DNA of 64,000 nucleotides from Liopterus haemorrhoidalis (taxonomy: Eukaryota; Arthropoda; Insecta; Coleoptera; Dytiscidae), in contig OZ020622.1 in assembly GCA_963971575.1 (NCBI GenBank), positions 33,138,301-33,202,300 on the forward strand. Reading direction: 5' to 3'. A program made the position numbers and the translations under genes. This document shows, piece after piece, positions 1-8,459 of the stretch. The notes under the pieces were generated by a model, which was not told where the DNA came from, ran no database searches, and was given only the letters and a program-made list of their open reading frames with translations. Within the stretch, counting starts at the first letter, position 1. Each line of letters opens with the position of its first letter.

Positions 1-597
1 TAACCGCAGGGAGGAAACCGCCATCACACGCCTCCGTATAGGTCACTGTTGGTGGACCCATGGGCACCTCCTTCGAGGTGAAGAGTCCCCTATCTGTGAG
101 ACATGTAACACAGATTTGTCTGTGTTACATATTTTAACTGAATGTGTACAGTTCGAGGATGTCAGGGAGAGGTTAGGCCTGTGTTATGACCTGTCAGTTG
201 CTTTAGGTGACGACAGGGTACTCATGGACAGGCTGATACTCTTCCTGAGAGAATCGAACTTATTGTTTTATGTGTGAAGTCTTGCACCTTATTTTAATGT
301 GTTTCTAGTTATTGACTGTGATATTCGATGGTAATTGGCCCCTTTACAGCCTCTTACCATCACCCTGAGTCTGTTCAAATTTTCGAAAAGACTTTTTATA
401 TTATTTATTTGTGTTTGTCAGTGCAAGATTTCTTTTATTCAGTATGCGTATTTTTAATGATTTTATTTATTTATTTATTTTCTAATATATTGTTTTTAAT
501 ATATAGTCTAGCCATTTAAATGGGCTGGGTTAGGCGCAAATAGCCTTTGTTGCTGTGCGCCAAAAAATTTTAACTAACTAACTAACTAACTAACTAA
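1..597 (+). mobile_element. I-clade LINE, 3' end (continues left of window)
   Basis: This stretch is almost identical to 25200-25788, the 3' end of the complete-looking I-clade LINE in this window. It holds the last part of ORF2, the 3' UTR, the conserved hairpin (stem GGCGCA at 533-538, TGCGCC at 556-561) and a (TAAC)n tail ending near 597. High identity to the other copy suggests a recent insertion. The 5' part lies outside the window, so its length and completeness are unknown. Confidence 0.9.
2..277 (+). CDS. I-clade LINE ORF2, C-terminal end (partial)
   Basis: The frame is open from the window edge to TGA at 275-277. It encodes the same 91 residues as the end of the 1231-residue ORF2 at 21781-25476, with few differences. 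It covers the tail beyond the RNase H domain, including a Cys-rich segment (CETC, then H and C) that resembles the C-terminal zinc-knuckle-like region of I-type ORF2 proteins. The absence of stops over this stretch fits a young copy. Only the C-terminus is visible, so endonuclease, RT and RNase H cannot be judged here. Confidence 0.85.
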   Translation, partial: NRREETAITRLRIGHCWWTHGHLLRGEESPICETCNTDLSVLHILTECVQFEDVRERLGLCYDLSVALGDDRVLMDRLILFLRESNLLFYV

Positions 598-893
598 AAT
601 ATGTAAAAAGAAATGTAAACACGTAAAAGTGAAGAAACGCAAAAATACGTACCACACTTCGTCGCACAAAACGAAGATGGATGGAAAATAGTGGCGATAA
701 ACGACGAAGTGAACTTGACTCCATTTGTACGAATTGGGACTGCATGGAAACAGAGCGGAAAACGGAATAGCTGTACTTGATATGCGCAATAAGCGACATG
801 CACAAAGGCGCGAGGTTACGGAGTTTAAACTAAAACAATACAAAAATGTTAGTCAAAAAAATAAAATAAGAAAATCGAATAGAAGGTAAGAGG
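598..893. other. Unassigned stretch
   Basis: Follows the LINE tail. No frame gives a recognisable protein and no repeat structure was seen. It is slightly richer in GC than its surroundings around 650-830. Confidence 0.3.
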
Positions 894-1195
894 TTATTCT
901 GGAGATCTGCTTATGTTATAAAATTTAAGTTTACTTGTGATAGGGTTGAAAATTCGTGTATGAGGGAAATCTATCTGTTCGTTTAACAATATGAGACTAC
1001 GATCTTGCTTAAAAGAGTTAATGAATAATTCCTCGAGAGTGTTGAGTTCAGAACCTTTGTTAGCTATGGCGAGGAATTCGGTGTCAAAATTGTGGTTGGA
1101 ATCGAGTAAATGGTTAGCAAAGGTAGAATTGTGATGGTTAAGTCTAAAAGAGGCCATATGTTCCTTAATACGAGTAAGAAAACTGCGTCTGCATT
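894..1195 (-). pseudogene. GIY-YIG endonuclease remnant (Penelope-like element type)
   Basis: Read on the minus strand, the frame from about 1193 gives a segment like RRSFLTRIKEHMASFRL, then HLLDSNHNFD, LNTLEELFI and LLNEQIDFPHTR. This order (helix with R-x-x-x-H, H-x-F-D, LEE, LLNEQ) is what I remember for the C-terminal GIY-YIG nuclease of Penelope-like retroelements. The GIY and YIG strands upstream are not readable and no reverse transcriptase is present, so this is a truncated remnant. A stand-alone GIY-YIG gene is the alternative. Neighbours are a LINE tail and a SINE-like repeat. Confidence 0.6.
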
Positions 1196-1261
1196 TTGTA
1201 GAAAAATAAGTTTAATATGTACTTTTCGAAACATACTTTTTTAAAATGTTTTTATTTATAT

Positions 1262-1655
1262 TTATTTAAAAAAATTGATGTGAAGTGTGAATATTCACAC
1301 ATTTCAGGGTTTCGCAGGTATATAATTAGTGAAGGCGGTATGCTGAGTGTGTAGGACAAATTTTACTTTATAGTAATCACGACAAAATGAACGATATTTT
1401 TAAAATAATTTATCGTCTGTTAATCATATAATAAGACTGGTTATTAAATTTAAGCTCTTAAAAATTAAATACAACATTTGTCAAAATATAACTAGAATTT
1501 TGACAAAATAATTTCAACATAATAAAAATGCAAAAAAAAAACAGAAAAATAAAACTCACTCCGTCCGTACTCGAACTCGAAACCCTTCGTTTTCCAGAGA
1601 ATTTTAGCTTCCGACACCAGCGCACTAACGCGTTGCGCCATCGGACGCTTAGCGT
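1262..1655 (-). repeat. tRNA-headed SINE-like repeat, copy 1
   Basis: The stretch is shared with 11395-11880: both carry TTGATGTGAAGTGTGAAT near the low-coordinate end, then ACTGGTTATTAAATTTA, then ATATAACTAGAATTTTG and an A-rich run. At the high-coordinate end copy 1 has a tRNA-like head on the minus strand, which makes a SINE read right to left the simplest interpretation. No flanking target duplication was identified. Confidence 0.55.
1559..1650 (-). repeat. tRNA-like head of the SINE (degenerate)
   Basis: On the minus strand a segment starting CGTCCGATGGCGCAACGCG can pair its CGTCCG with CGGACG about 85 nt later, like an acceptor stem. TGGCGCAACGCG looks like an A box with a GCGC/GCGC D-stem, and GAGTTCGAGTAC looks like a B box. 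The T-arm and anticodon stem are poor, so this is a pol III-type SINE head or tRNA pseudogene and not a working tRNA gene. Confidence 0.5.
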
Positions 1656-1698
1656 ATCAGTGTCTTACATTGGTATAACTTTTGTACTTTGTGAACCA

Positions 1699-2051
1699 CC
1701 AATATACATTACTTGGAATTTTTTTAGATTTTTAGTTTAAACCATCTGGGCTACAGGGTGTGGGACAAAATTTTTTTTGCACAATTTTGGCAAAAATCGC
1801 ATCAAAATAATTTATTTTGCAAAAATAAAAATTTGATCGTTAATCCACGTACTAAGGGCTTTCATTTGATACCCTACTCAGAATTTAAAAAAAATATTTT
1901 TGTTTTCGATGAGCACATATTTGTTTATATTTTTAGGGGGGTATGTTTTTTAGATGTTTTAGTATTTTTCCTATGTGCGGGTCAAAGAGTTGTATAAACA
2001 TGCCAAATTTCAACTCTCTAGGTTTAGCCGTTTGGCTACAATTTTAACCGA

Positions 2052-2085
<34 letters not shown>

Positions 2086-2136
2086 GACAAAATGACGGTA
2101 TAAGGGTTTTTTGGTCATACCTACAAAACCCTAAAA
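1699..2136 (+). repeat. Dispersed repeat D, copy 1, with (CAGA)n and 3' hairpin
   Basis: Matches 17144-17572 over its whole length, including ACCATCTGGGCTACAGGGTG, a run of CAGA units (2053-2084, longer than in copy 2) and a shared end ATGACGGTATAAGGGTTTTT followed by ACCCTAAAAA. AGGGTTTT and AAAACCCT near the end can form a hairpin. Both copies have tRNA-like sequence just upstream. No protein frame is conserved. It is a non-autonomous repeat of unknown class. Confidence 0.7.
2053..2084. repeat. (CAGA)n microsatellite in repeat D
   Basis: About eight CAGA units; only about four occur in the same place of copy 2 (17497-17514), so the number varies between copies. Confidence 0.9.
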
Positions 2137-2302
2137 AGATAGTGTAACTTACTTTTGAGATGACCCTAGTAACACTTACCTGTGCTTAATATTAATTTTG
2201 CTTCCTGTAGTTTTATAATAAATCAACTTTTTTTTGTAAATTATTGTTATAAAAAAAATAAAATAAAATAATTCAATAAATAATGTTTTTTTTTTAATTT
2301 AC

Positions 2303-2636
2303 CTTAATGTAACGGTCAGTAAGTAAAATCGGCTCTCTAAAGTTAGTATGTTCTTTCTGAATATCCTGTTTAATAAGCTCAACAATTTCATTGAAACTTT
2401 CAATTGTCATTCGAAAATAAATGTAAAATCGTTCTTCGTCCATTCGCAGATTTGCATACAATGTATGAATATAGACTTTTTTCTGAAAAAGATTGAAATT
2501 TTTTTATAATTATTTTTAATTATTTAGTGGAAAATAAAAAAATATATAGCACTTACCTATTTCGCTCTTCATATTCAAGAAATTGGATGGATTGTGCTGC
2601 CACAATCAAGACTTCTTCTTGTTTAACTTTTAGCAT
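2303..2636 (-). pseudogene. PIF/Harbinger transposase, 5' exons
   Basis: Two exons can be read on the minus strand. Exon 1 (2636-2557) starts at ATG, gives MLKVKQEEVLIVAAQ and ends at a GTAAGT donor. Exon 2 (2482-2303) follows a pyrimidine-rich CAG acceptor, contains NLRMDEERFYIYFRMT and ends at a GTAAAT donor. The motif with L-R-x-D, F-x-x-Y-F-R-M matches the N-terminal region of PIF/Harbinger DDE transposases as I remember them. The catalytic exons do not follow, so the copy is truncated. The 2640-2790 stretch upstream has short CGCTACCGC-type repeats that may be the terminal region of the element. Confidence 0.6.
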
Positions 2637-2789
2637 ATTTTCACCTATTATCGCAATCAATATTATCACACAACTGTATGCCGTGATTCACTAACTGATC
2701 GCTACCGCTACCGCTATCCCCACCTCGTTAGTGTGAGGAGACCTGATCGCTAGTCGTATCGCTAACACTACCGCGGCCGTGTTGGTGTG

Positions 2790-3450
2790 CGGAATCCTTT
2801 ACTCTGTGGCCATATGTTGTTGTAACTAACTCACCCACAACATATTCTATTTTAGGCGAATGTTGCTAGGTCATTTCCAATATTTCTGCTTTTAGTAATT
2901 CTTTATCTACTGCTACACCTAATTTATTTAAATAATCTATTAACTAAACAGTCCAAGAAAAGTTGGGCACAGGATGTTTTCGTCGACTATGGTACGAGGC
3001 ATTGTCTATTAAGAAGCTAATTTTTTCCAGACGCGACAGTAATTTTTGTTCTAACCAGTTCTCAAATTTATTTGAATTCATGTATCCGTTGTAATCGCTC
3101 GGTTGCCGGTTACGTGAGAAAATTAAACCGCAATCTGGAATAAACCCAGCCTTATTCCCCGCATACAGTATAACATACCTATGATAAAACTAATTACAGC
3201 AAATTAAAATTAGTTACATATTAAAAATCCATGAAAAATAATATACTTCAATACTTCCCTTGAGCCATCTCCACTTTTCTGTTTGAACTGCGTGGATTAT
3301 TGTCTTGCCAGGATTTTCTATTTCCACTCTTCGAAAATATCTCTGTTTCATCAATGAATATAACACCATACTCCGTTTTAATTTTATTGTATTCTCTAAG
3401 AAATTTTATTCATAATCTTTTTATATGGGTTGCTTCATTAAATATTTCAT
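2790..3450 (-). pseudogene. DDE transposase remnant, IS630/Tc1/mariner-like
   Basis: The minus strand encodes, in separate open stretches, YGVIFIDETEIFSKSGN (about 3390-3330) and later AGNKAGFIPDCGLIF, EKISFLIDNASYHSRR and PNFSWT. An I-D-E-T segment followed downstream by I-D-N-A-x-Y-H is the typical first and second catalytic Asp context of the DDE_3-type endonuclease domain (IS630/Tc1/mariner superfamily). In-frame stops and a gap near 3170-3240 show it is not functional. The C-terminal end runs into Harbinger-like terminal sequence near 2790. The exact family is uncertain. Confidence 0.6.
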
Positions 3451-3513
3451 ATTATTATTTTTGGCACGTTTAAAGGTTATTACTGTAAATGTTTTCCTCA
3501 AACTTTCCTTAGA

Positions 3514-3550
3514 ATAATTGAGGAATTTTTAACCAAAACTGAACATGTCC
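3514..3550 (+). repeat. Inverted repeat, left arm (pairs with 5266-5302)
   Basis: ATAATTGAGGAATTTTTAAC and the following bases match the reverse complement of 5266-5302 over about 37 bp with about four mismatches. The two arms enclose a DUF7869-like pseudogene. They may be terminal inverted repeats, though no flanking duplication is visible. Confidence 0.5.
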
Positions 3551-3835
3551 GCTTTCAAATATTTTTAATGAAGTGCTTTAAACTGCTGGAAGAGTCTACG
3601 TTTTTTTTCCTTCTCGGTAATGCTCTAATTGTACTAGTTGAATGTCCAATAGTAGTATACTTTTTAATCATTATTTAATGATTAGCGGTTCCACCGTAAT
3701 TAGCATTAGTTTGATGGACATGTTCAGTTTTGACAAAAAAGGTTATGTCAAGCACTCTGCAATATTATGCAAAATTACAGATTACGATAAATAAAATTTC
3801 TTCACTAGAACCTTACCATTGTTATAAAATCAGGT

Positions 3836-3905
3836 TAAATGGGCTGCGTTAGGCGCAAATAGCCTTTGTTGCTGTGCGCCAAAAATATTAACTAACTAAC
3901 TAACG
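3836..3905 (+). mobile_element. 70-bp retrotransposed 3' tail of the I-clade LINE
   Basis: Consists only of the last part of the LINE 3' UTR: the hairpin (GGCGCA 3852-3857, TGCGCC 3875-3880) and TAAC repeats. A perfect 13-bp target duplication TATAAAATCAGGT flanks it at 3823-3835 and 3906-3918. This shows true target-primed insertion of a copy truncated just upstream of the hairpin. Confidence 0.9.
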
Positions 3906-4004
3906 TATAAAATCAGGTGGGTTACTAAACATAAATCAAATAAAGCGAACAAAAAAAATAATATGTATATATAATAATTATAGGCTGCACCGGCTACAGG
4001 AGTG

Positions 4005-5298
4005 AATTAGGTGTGGACATGAGGTTCGTCTTCATCCAAACAGTTACATTCTAGATGATCTTCTTCATCCACTACTTTTTCACTGCCAGCTGAATCAGTG
4101 CGCTCACACACCCTTCGATACCCCTGAAGTTCAGGGAAGGACCTCCAATTTTCTCCATAGTGTGACTTTAGATTCTACAGTCATACTGGGTCTGTAAATT
4201 CTTAGAATCTACAGTGTAAAAGCTGAAGCACGTCTGTTTTCTTCTCCTTGGACGAGGAATTAATGAGAAGGATCTCTCTGAGCATGAGAAAATCCTCCTC
4301 ATTTTGCCACGTTTTATAATTCGACGATATTGTTGCGTAGAGGACTCAAATCTGAAGTGAGTTAGGCATGGAACCATGATCACTACGGTGTTATTTGACG
4401 TGGTATGCTTCTTAATCATTATCCTCTTTGAATTACGGATTCCTTTTATATTTTGGTATGTATTTAAATCATAAATTTTTTAGATCATAAATTTTCCAGT
4501 CTTCCCCCAATTTTTTGACATCACTGAATTCTTTGTACACAGTCTCATATTCTTCAGATCCAGCAATAGCAGATAATTTTTTCAGTCACTTTTCAACTCT
4601 GCCAAAGGCCCGGTCAGCGGGTAGAAAGCTATGTCCCCGGACAGGAAAAGTGAGCTGTAGCTTCTTGACGTTGGGTGGAGCTTCTTTCTTTAACTGGTAG
4701 CAAAGAAGATGTAGTGTGTGGGCATTACGATTTTGTCCGGCGCATCCATCACAGAAAAGTGATATAACTTTAGCAGAGGACAAATACAAATTTATGAGAT
4801 AATGAAGAAGGGCTGAACTGATTTCGTTCGAATCTCTTTTACCCTGTGTCTCGGTCCAAGTGTAGAAAATTGGGTCCTAAGCTCAGTCGTTAAAGTAATT
4901 ACTTTTTCGGCTTTGCCATCAGGTTTGCCTTCCATTTCAGTTTTTATACGCGTTCACGTAGAGCAGAGATCAGACGCCGGGAAAGAGAATCCAACATTGA
5001 ATTCACCAACAAAAATCTTGTAAAAAATTATATAGCTGATATGAAAATTTTCCGGAACTACAGACTTGTACTAATTATTCAATCTTTTTACTTTCAGATC
5101 TGAAGGTAGGTACACTCCTTTGCTTTTTCCACGTCCGTAGTAAAACTCCTTATAATGTAAGTTGTTCAAAAAATCTTTCACGCATTGTTTCCTCGTAGCA
5201 AATTTTGAAGAAACGCGATCACTTCCGCGATTTTTCTTTGGACTAGAGCTATTGAAAATCATATTAGACATGTTCAGTTTTGGTAGAAAACTCCTCAA
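4005..5298 (-). pseudogene. DUF7869-like transposon-associated protein, decayed
   Basis: On the minus strand, blocks in several frames spell parts of a protein that I recall from insect genomes as DUF7869: LHYKEFYYGRGKSKG and LPSDLKVKRL (about 5160-5080), FYTWTETQGKRDSNEISSAL (about 4850-4810), LFCDGCAGQNRNAHTLHLL (about 4760-4710), FPVRGHSFLPADRAFGRVEK (about 4640-4590), LRREIL-type and acidic C-terminal segments down to about 4010. Many stops and frame changes show it is dead. The function of the family is not established to my knowledge; the DGCxGQN segment could be an active-site strand. The flanking inverted repeats suggest it was carried by a DNA transposon. Confidence 0.6.
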
Positions 5299-5302
5299 TT
5301 AT
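5266..5302 (-). repeat. Inverted repeat, right arm (pairs with 3514-3550)
   Basis: The minus strand reads ATAATTGAGGAGTTTTCTAC and then ACCAAAACTGAACATGTC-like sequence, matching the left arm with about four mismatches in 37 bp. Confidence 0.5.
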
Positions 5303-5449
5303 AAACATCTTTATCGTGTAGAAATTTCAAAAGTTTAGATAGCGTTATGCGCTTCTCTAAAAACTTCTTATTTTATCAAATTAAAAGAAACTCTGAAATA
5401 TTAAAATAACAACATATAAAATAAAATAAAAAAAAAAAAAAAAAATTAA

Positions 5450-5890
5450 CTAAATCACCTAAGATGGCTCAACAAGGCAGTCGGAGCATATCACAATAGA
5501 ATGTTCCATATAAAAATATTTTTCACAAGAAATGCAGTTGTAGCGAGTCTTGCGATTTTTTTTTTTTTTTTTTGGTGCATTAATAACATCGACCTATTCT
5601 GTTATTATTTGCTAATATACTCGGGACCATCTAATTTACAAATTTCAGCAACAAAGTCTTTGCCTTATCAATCTTGGTAGACAAGTGTCACATCACGTTT
5701 CCTCAGATGTGCGTTTATGAGATCATATGATAAATCTTCCAAAAACGATCTACGGTTGATTTTTTGTTGGGATTGTTTACAACATACATAATGCAAGAAT
5801 TTATTCCCGTTATATTCACTAGACTATAAAATACCACCATAGGCCACCTGTTAGTGCTTCTTGCGACATTGTAGGTTTCGCACATTTTAT
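5450..5890 (-). pseudogene. piggyBac transposase, C-terminal fragment
   Basis: Minus-strand frames give ARSTNRWPMVVFYSLVNITG (about 5865-5805), a hydrophobic strand typical of the end of the piggyBac DDE core, then after a T-rich run a Cys-rich tail RKTRYNCISCEKYF ... EHSIVICSDC (about 5560-5480). The latter matches the C-terminal zinc-finger-like domain of piggyBac transposases. Stops and frame changes are present. The catalytic Asp residues lie upstream and are missing; a LINE tail and a different LINE fragment sit where they should be. Confidence 0.65.
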
Positions 5891-5891
5891 T

Positions 5892-5960
5892 TAGATGGGT
5901 TGCGTTAGGCGCAAATAGCCTTTGTTGGTGTGCGCCAAAAATTTTAACTAACTAACTAAC
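5892..5960 (+). mobile_element. 69-bp 3' tail of the I-clade LINE
   Basis: Same unit as at 3836-3905: hairpin stems GGCGCA 5908-5913 and TGCGCC 5931-5936, then TAAC repeats. Possible flanks CACATTTTAT and CACATTTAT differ by one T, so the target duplication is only suggestive. Confidence 0.8.
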
Positions 5961-6227
5961 ATCACATTTATTGTATCTGCTATTATTATAATTGATTGTA
6001 TAACCCGCTATATTCAGATACTCTGTATTGCAATTCCAAGTTTCGGTTAAAATTGTTAGGTCAAAATTAGGGCATATTTCCATGAACAGTTCAAGGTCAA
6101 CAATATGACAAGCCTGCAAACTTCTTATATTAGTTTGTAATATACTTACAACACCCATTCCTCTCTGACGAAAAACTTGAAGAGTATTATTTAATTCAGT
6201 AGAGTAGGATGGGGGAATGGCGGTCAC
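5960..6227 (-). pseudogene. LINE endonuclease N-terminal fragment
   Basis: A minus-strand frame gives LQTNIRSLQACHIVDLELF, then FDLTILTETWNCNTEYLNI. The N-x-R start, the TETW strand and the following GY segment are the first two motifs of an APE-type endonuclease of a non-LTR retrotransposon (catalytic N and E). The frame stops at the inserted LINE tail at 5960. No RT follows. It differs from the I-clade and Jockey copies in this window and its clade cannot be named. Confidence 0.6.
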
Positions 6228-6540
6228 TTAAGCGGGAATCGAAATAATTCTTTACCTAAAGGACTGGAAAGCGCAAAAGTAACTGGACTTTCATGTTGCT
6301 AATTTAGTTCACTTTATGTCTATAAGGCATAAATTGTCGAGCTTCTTAGCGTTTGTAATATTTTCATACATTTTTAAAACCTTTCGTTTAACGCCATTGC
6401 CCGCACCTTGCCGATAATGGCGGTCACCAATGTGGATAATAACAGTCGGTAGAAAACAATATAAGCTTTGCTTCCAAAATAAACTAATATTTTGATAGTA
6501 ATGCAACGTTTATTTTAAAAAAATTAAAGAAATTACACAA
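6228..6540. other. Unassigned stretch
   Basis: No coding frame recognised. The string AATGGCGGTCAC occurs twice (6217-6228 and 6417-6428), possibly terminal sequence of a DNA transposon, but no second end was found. Confidence 0.3.
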
Positions 6541-6544
6541 AGTT

Positions 6545-7255
6545 CGTACATAAAAAAATACAAATCAAGACGCTTGAGGACGCTCTGTTTGCGCTCAGAA
6601 CAATCACATAGATATTTATCAGGGACATCAGCACCACTGCAATCTTTATGAGCCTACTGCCCGCAACCTCGACATCTGTACCAAACCTCGTTCTTTCCGA
6701 ACTCTTTACAGATGAAACATGTTTCTAGTTCATTTGTTGGATTCCTCCAATTTTCCTCCAATTCCTGGAGGAATATCATCGTCGCTGTCGTCTTCACAAA
6801 TATTTTCCACATCCTGTTCGTCTATTGAGCTAGAGCTTGACCTAGGGGATTTCGTATAAATTTTCTTCTTCCTCTTGGAAGCCAAAATTTCTTCATCTGA
6901 AGAAGAAAATTCTGAAGCGATCTTTGATTTCTTGATATTCTTGGGCTGTATTTTTTTGTTGGTGATGTTTGTCTTTTTCTTGTCAGTTTTCTTGCTGCCT
7001 TTTGACAGTTTTTCTTTTCTCTTTCTTTCCTTGTTTTCTAAATCGGCTTTCAGAGGTGTTAATGTCAAAATGGCAGAGTGTTGTTTGGTTTTTGCACGTT
7101 TTCTAACTTTAGTCGCTATTGGAAGTGGCAACGGAGACAATATAGTTTTATTTGGCGTCAAAATATTGCTAGGCCCTGGAAGTGGATTTGTAAATTCAGA
7201 TAGAAGTACGGTATTCTGTACTTGGGCGCTGGTTTCTGGCAAATTATTGGAGTAG
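6545..7255 (-). pseudogene. Tigger/pogo-type transposase, C-terminal part
   Basis: A 170-codon minus-strand frame (7242-6730) starts with proline-rich sequence (NPLPGPSN, LSPLPLP), goes through a Lys-rich stretch and a Ser/Asp-rich SSDEE segment, and ends in acidic residues. Just downstream, CFICKEFGKNEVWYRCRGC followed by HKDC and YLCDC forms a PHD-like Cys/His cluster. This order, basic tail then C-terminal C-x2-C/H-x2-C finger, is typical of insect Tigger/pogo (DDE_1) transposases. The DDE domain is absent, and a stop lies inside the finger. Upstream it abuts a Myb/SANT exon, so the two were joined by rearrangement. Confidence 0.55.
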
Positions 7256-7261
7256 GTGTTG

Positions 7262-7391
7262 CTTGATCTTGGTCCATGAGGTTAGCTGTGGAATCATTCA
7301 TCACAGTAATCACAGTTGGCTGTCTACTAGTCTCCTGTATTTTGCTCTTGTCGAGTTTTTCCAGTCTTTGAACCTCTGCAAGTAAGAATAT
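7262..7391 (-). pseudogene. Myb/SANT-like protein of a Harbinger element, exon 2
   Basis: After a TTGCAG acceptor at about 7392, the minus strand encodes RFKDWKNSTRAKYRRLV. The same block occurs at 31898 in the PIF/Harbinger element (RFKDWKNATRAK). These are the ends of a Myb/SANT-like DNA-binding domain, the usual partner protein of PIF/Harbinger transposases. The frame breaks soon after. Confidence 0.55.
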
Positions 7392-7797
7392 ATTCAGCGA
7401 GTGGTCATTATTTCTACCATGGTAATTATTACTTTAGTCACAATAGGGAAATTTTCTCGACAACTCCAGAATTTTTCAATTGAAAAGGTGACAATCCTAG
7501 GCACGATCTTTTACATTGATTACAGTGATTGTCGTTTATTTTATTGTAAGCATTTTTCTCTAGCTGAACCTTTCATACGGGAATTTATACATTATATTTG
7601 CTACTCTACTCCATTTGCTCGACCTCCGTAGACCGAGCAAATTTATTTAGCTCGATGTGATCTAGAGTAGTTTGCTATGAACAAACGACCAGTTCAGATC
7701 ACTTGCTCGACTACAAATGAACACCTAACATTACTCTAACTTGACTGGAGCAGACAAACGAACAAACCTTAATACAACACTATATTTAAAAACTTAC

Positions 7798-7930
7798 TTT
7801 TTTTCCACTCTTCTACAGATAGTGATGGTCCATTTCCCACACAATTTAATTTTGTGGCCAACTTTACCCACTTTTTCTTTATATATCCGTTTTCCATAGT
7901 GGGATCAAGAAGTAAACATAGTGAAGTTAG
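7798..7930 (-). pseudogene. Myb/SANT-like protein of a Harbinger element, exon 1
   Basis: The minus strand reads MENGYIKKKWVKLATKLN then GNGPSLSVEEWKK up to a GTAAGT donor at 7797-7792. The Trp spacing fits the first helices of a Myb/SANT-like domain, and the phase fits exon 2 at 7391. The ~400-bp intron between holds no recognised feature. Confidence 0.55.
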
Positions 7931-8240
7931 CTACAATGTAAGCAAAGTTTAAATCGACCGAAATTACAGAATAGCTAATGCTCAATATTTACAGAGCCGC
8001 CGTAACTTGGCACTTTACAGTGCTAAGCTCGCTACAGTGCTATAGTGATACAGTACTGTAAACATGTTTTTACAGAATAGACCCATTAGATCATCTATTG
8101 TAGAAATATTCTGTATGCTATTCAATGTTTTAATATGAATAACCCCATTTGAAGTCCACACATTTTGAAAGTGAAAATTTTAACTGTTTTTATTGCGAAA
8201 TACAGAATATTTAGTCTTATAGGACACAAATTTGACAATA

Positions 8241-8459
8241 ATGCTTATGCCAGCCATAGATGGAGAGGAAGACGTCGAGAATCAGCCAGGCGACGTGGAG
8301 GAAGATTCCAGTGAGGTTCCGGGGACGGAACCAGGTCAGGATGGCCGACTGTTAGAAACTGCGCGCACGCCTATGGCGAGCGACAGAGCCGACGGCAACA
8401 ACAACAGGGAGAGCGACGGTAGCAGAGAGAGTGTACGTTCTCTCACGAGTTCCGATATG
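8241..8459 (+). CDS. Orphan exon-like ORF, acidic and disordered
   Basis: An open frame of 73 codons starts at ATG 8241 (a second ATG lies at 8247) and ends exactly at a good 5' splice site, GATATG then GTAAGA at 8460. The protein is acidic and Ser/Asp/Glu-rich (EEDVENQPGDVEEDSSEV, then SDGSRESVRSLTSSDM) with no predicted fold. Base composition is clearly GC-richer than the surroundings, with many C/G third positions, which is unlike the decayed transposons nearby. The intron side has stops after about 11 codons. A CTTATAG at about 8215-8221 could be a 3' splice site. I do not recognise the protein. It may be an internal or first exon of a host gene, or of a transposon I cannot place. Confidence 0.4.

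Noticed and set aside
328..519. 63-codon plus-strand ORF
   Set aside because: It lies in the 3' UTR of the I-clade LINE, is hydrophobic by base composition and has no counterpart motif.
1559..1650. Functional tRNA gene on the minus strand
   Set aside because: A and B boxes and an acceptor-like stem are visible, but T-arm and anticodon stems do not fold well, and the sequence is part of a dispersed repeat.
2053..2084. CRISPR-like repeat array
   Set aside because: Simple CAGA microsatellite without spacers.
1699..2136. Helitron assignment for repeat D because of its 3' hairpin
   Set aside because: The end reads CCTAAAAA and not CTRR before T, and no 5' TC start was found.
5881..5972. Target duplication around the third LINE tail
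   Set aside because: CACATTTTAT and CACATTTAT differ by one base, and the two flanks belong to different elements (piggyBac and a LINE endonuclease), so the match may be chance.
6875..7255. 126-codon plus-strand ORF with membrane-like segments
   Set aside because: Antisense of the Lys-rich Tigger C-terminus.
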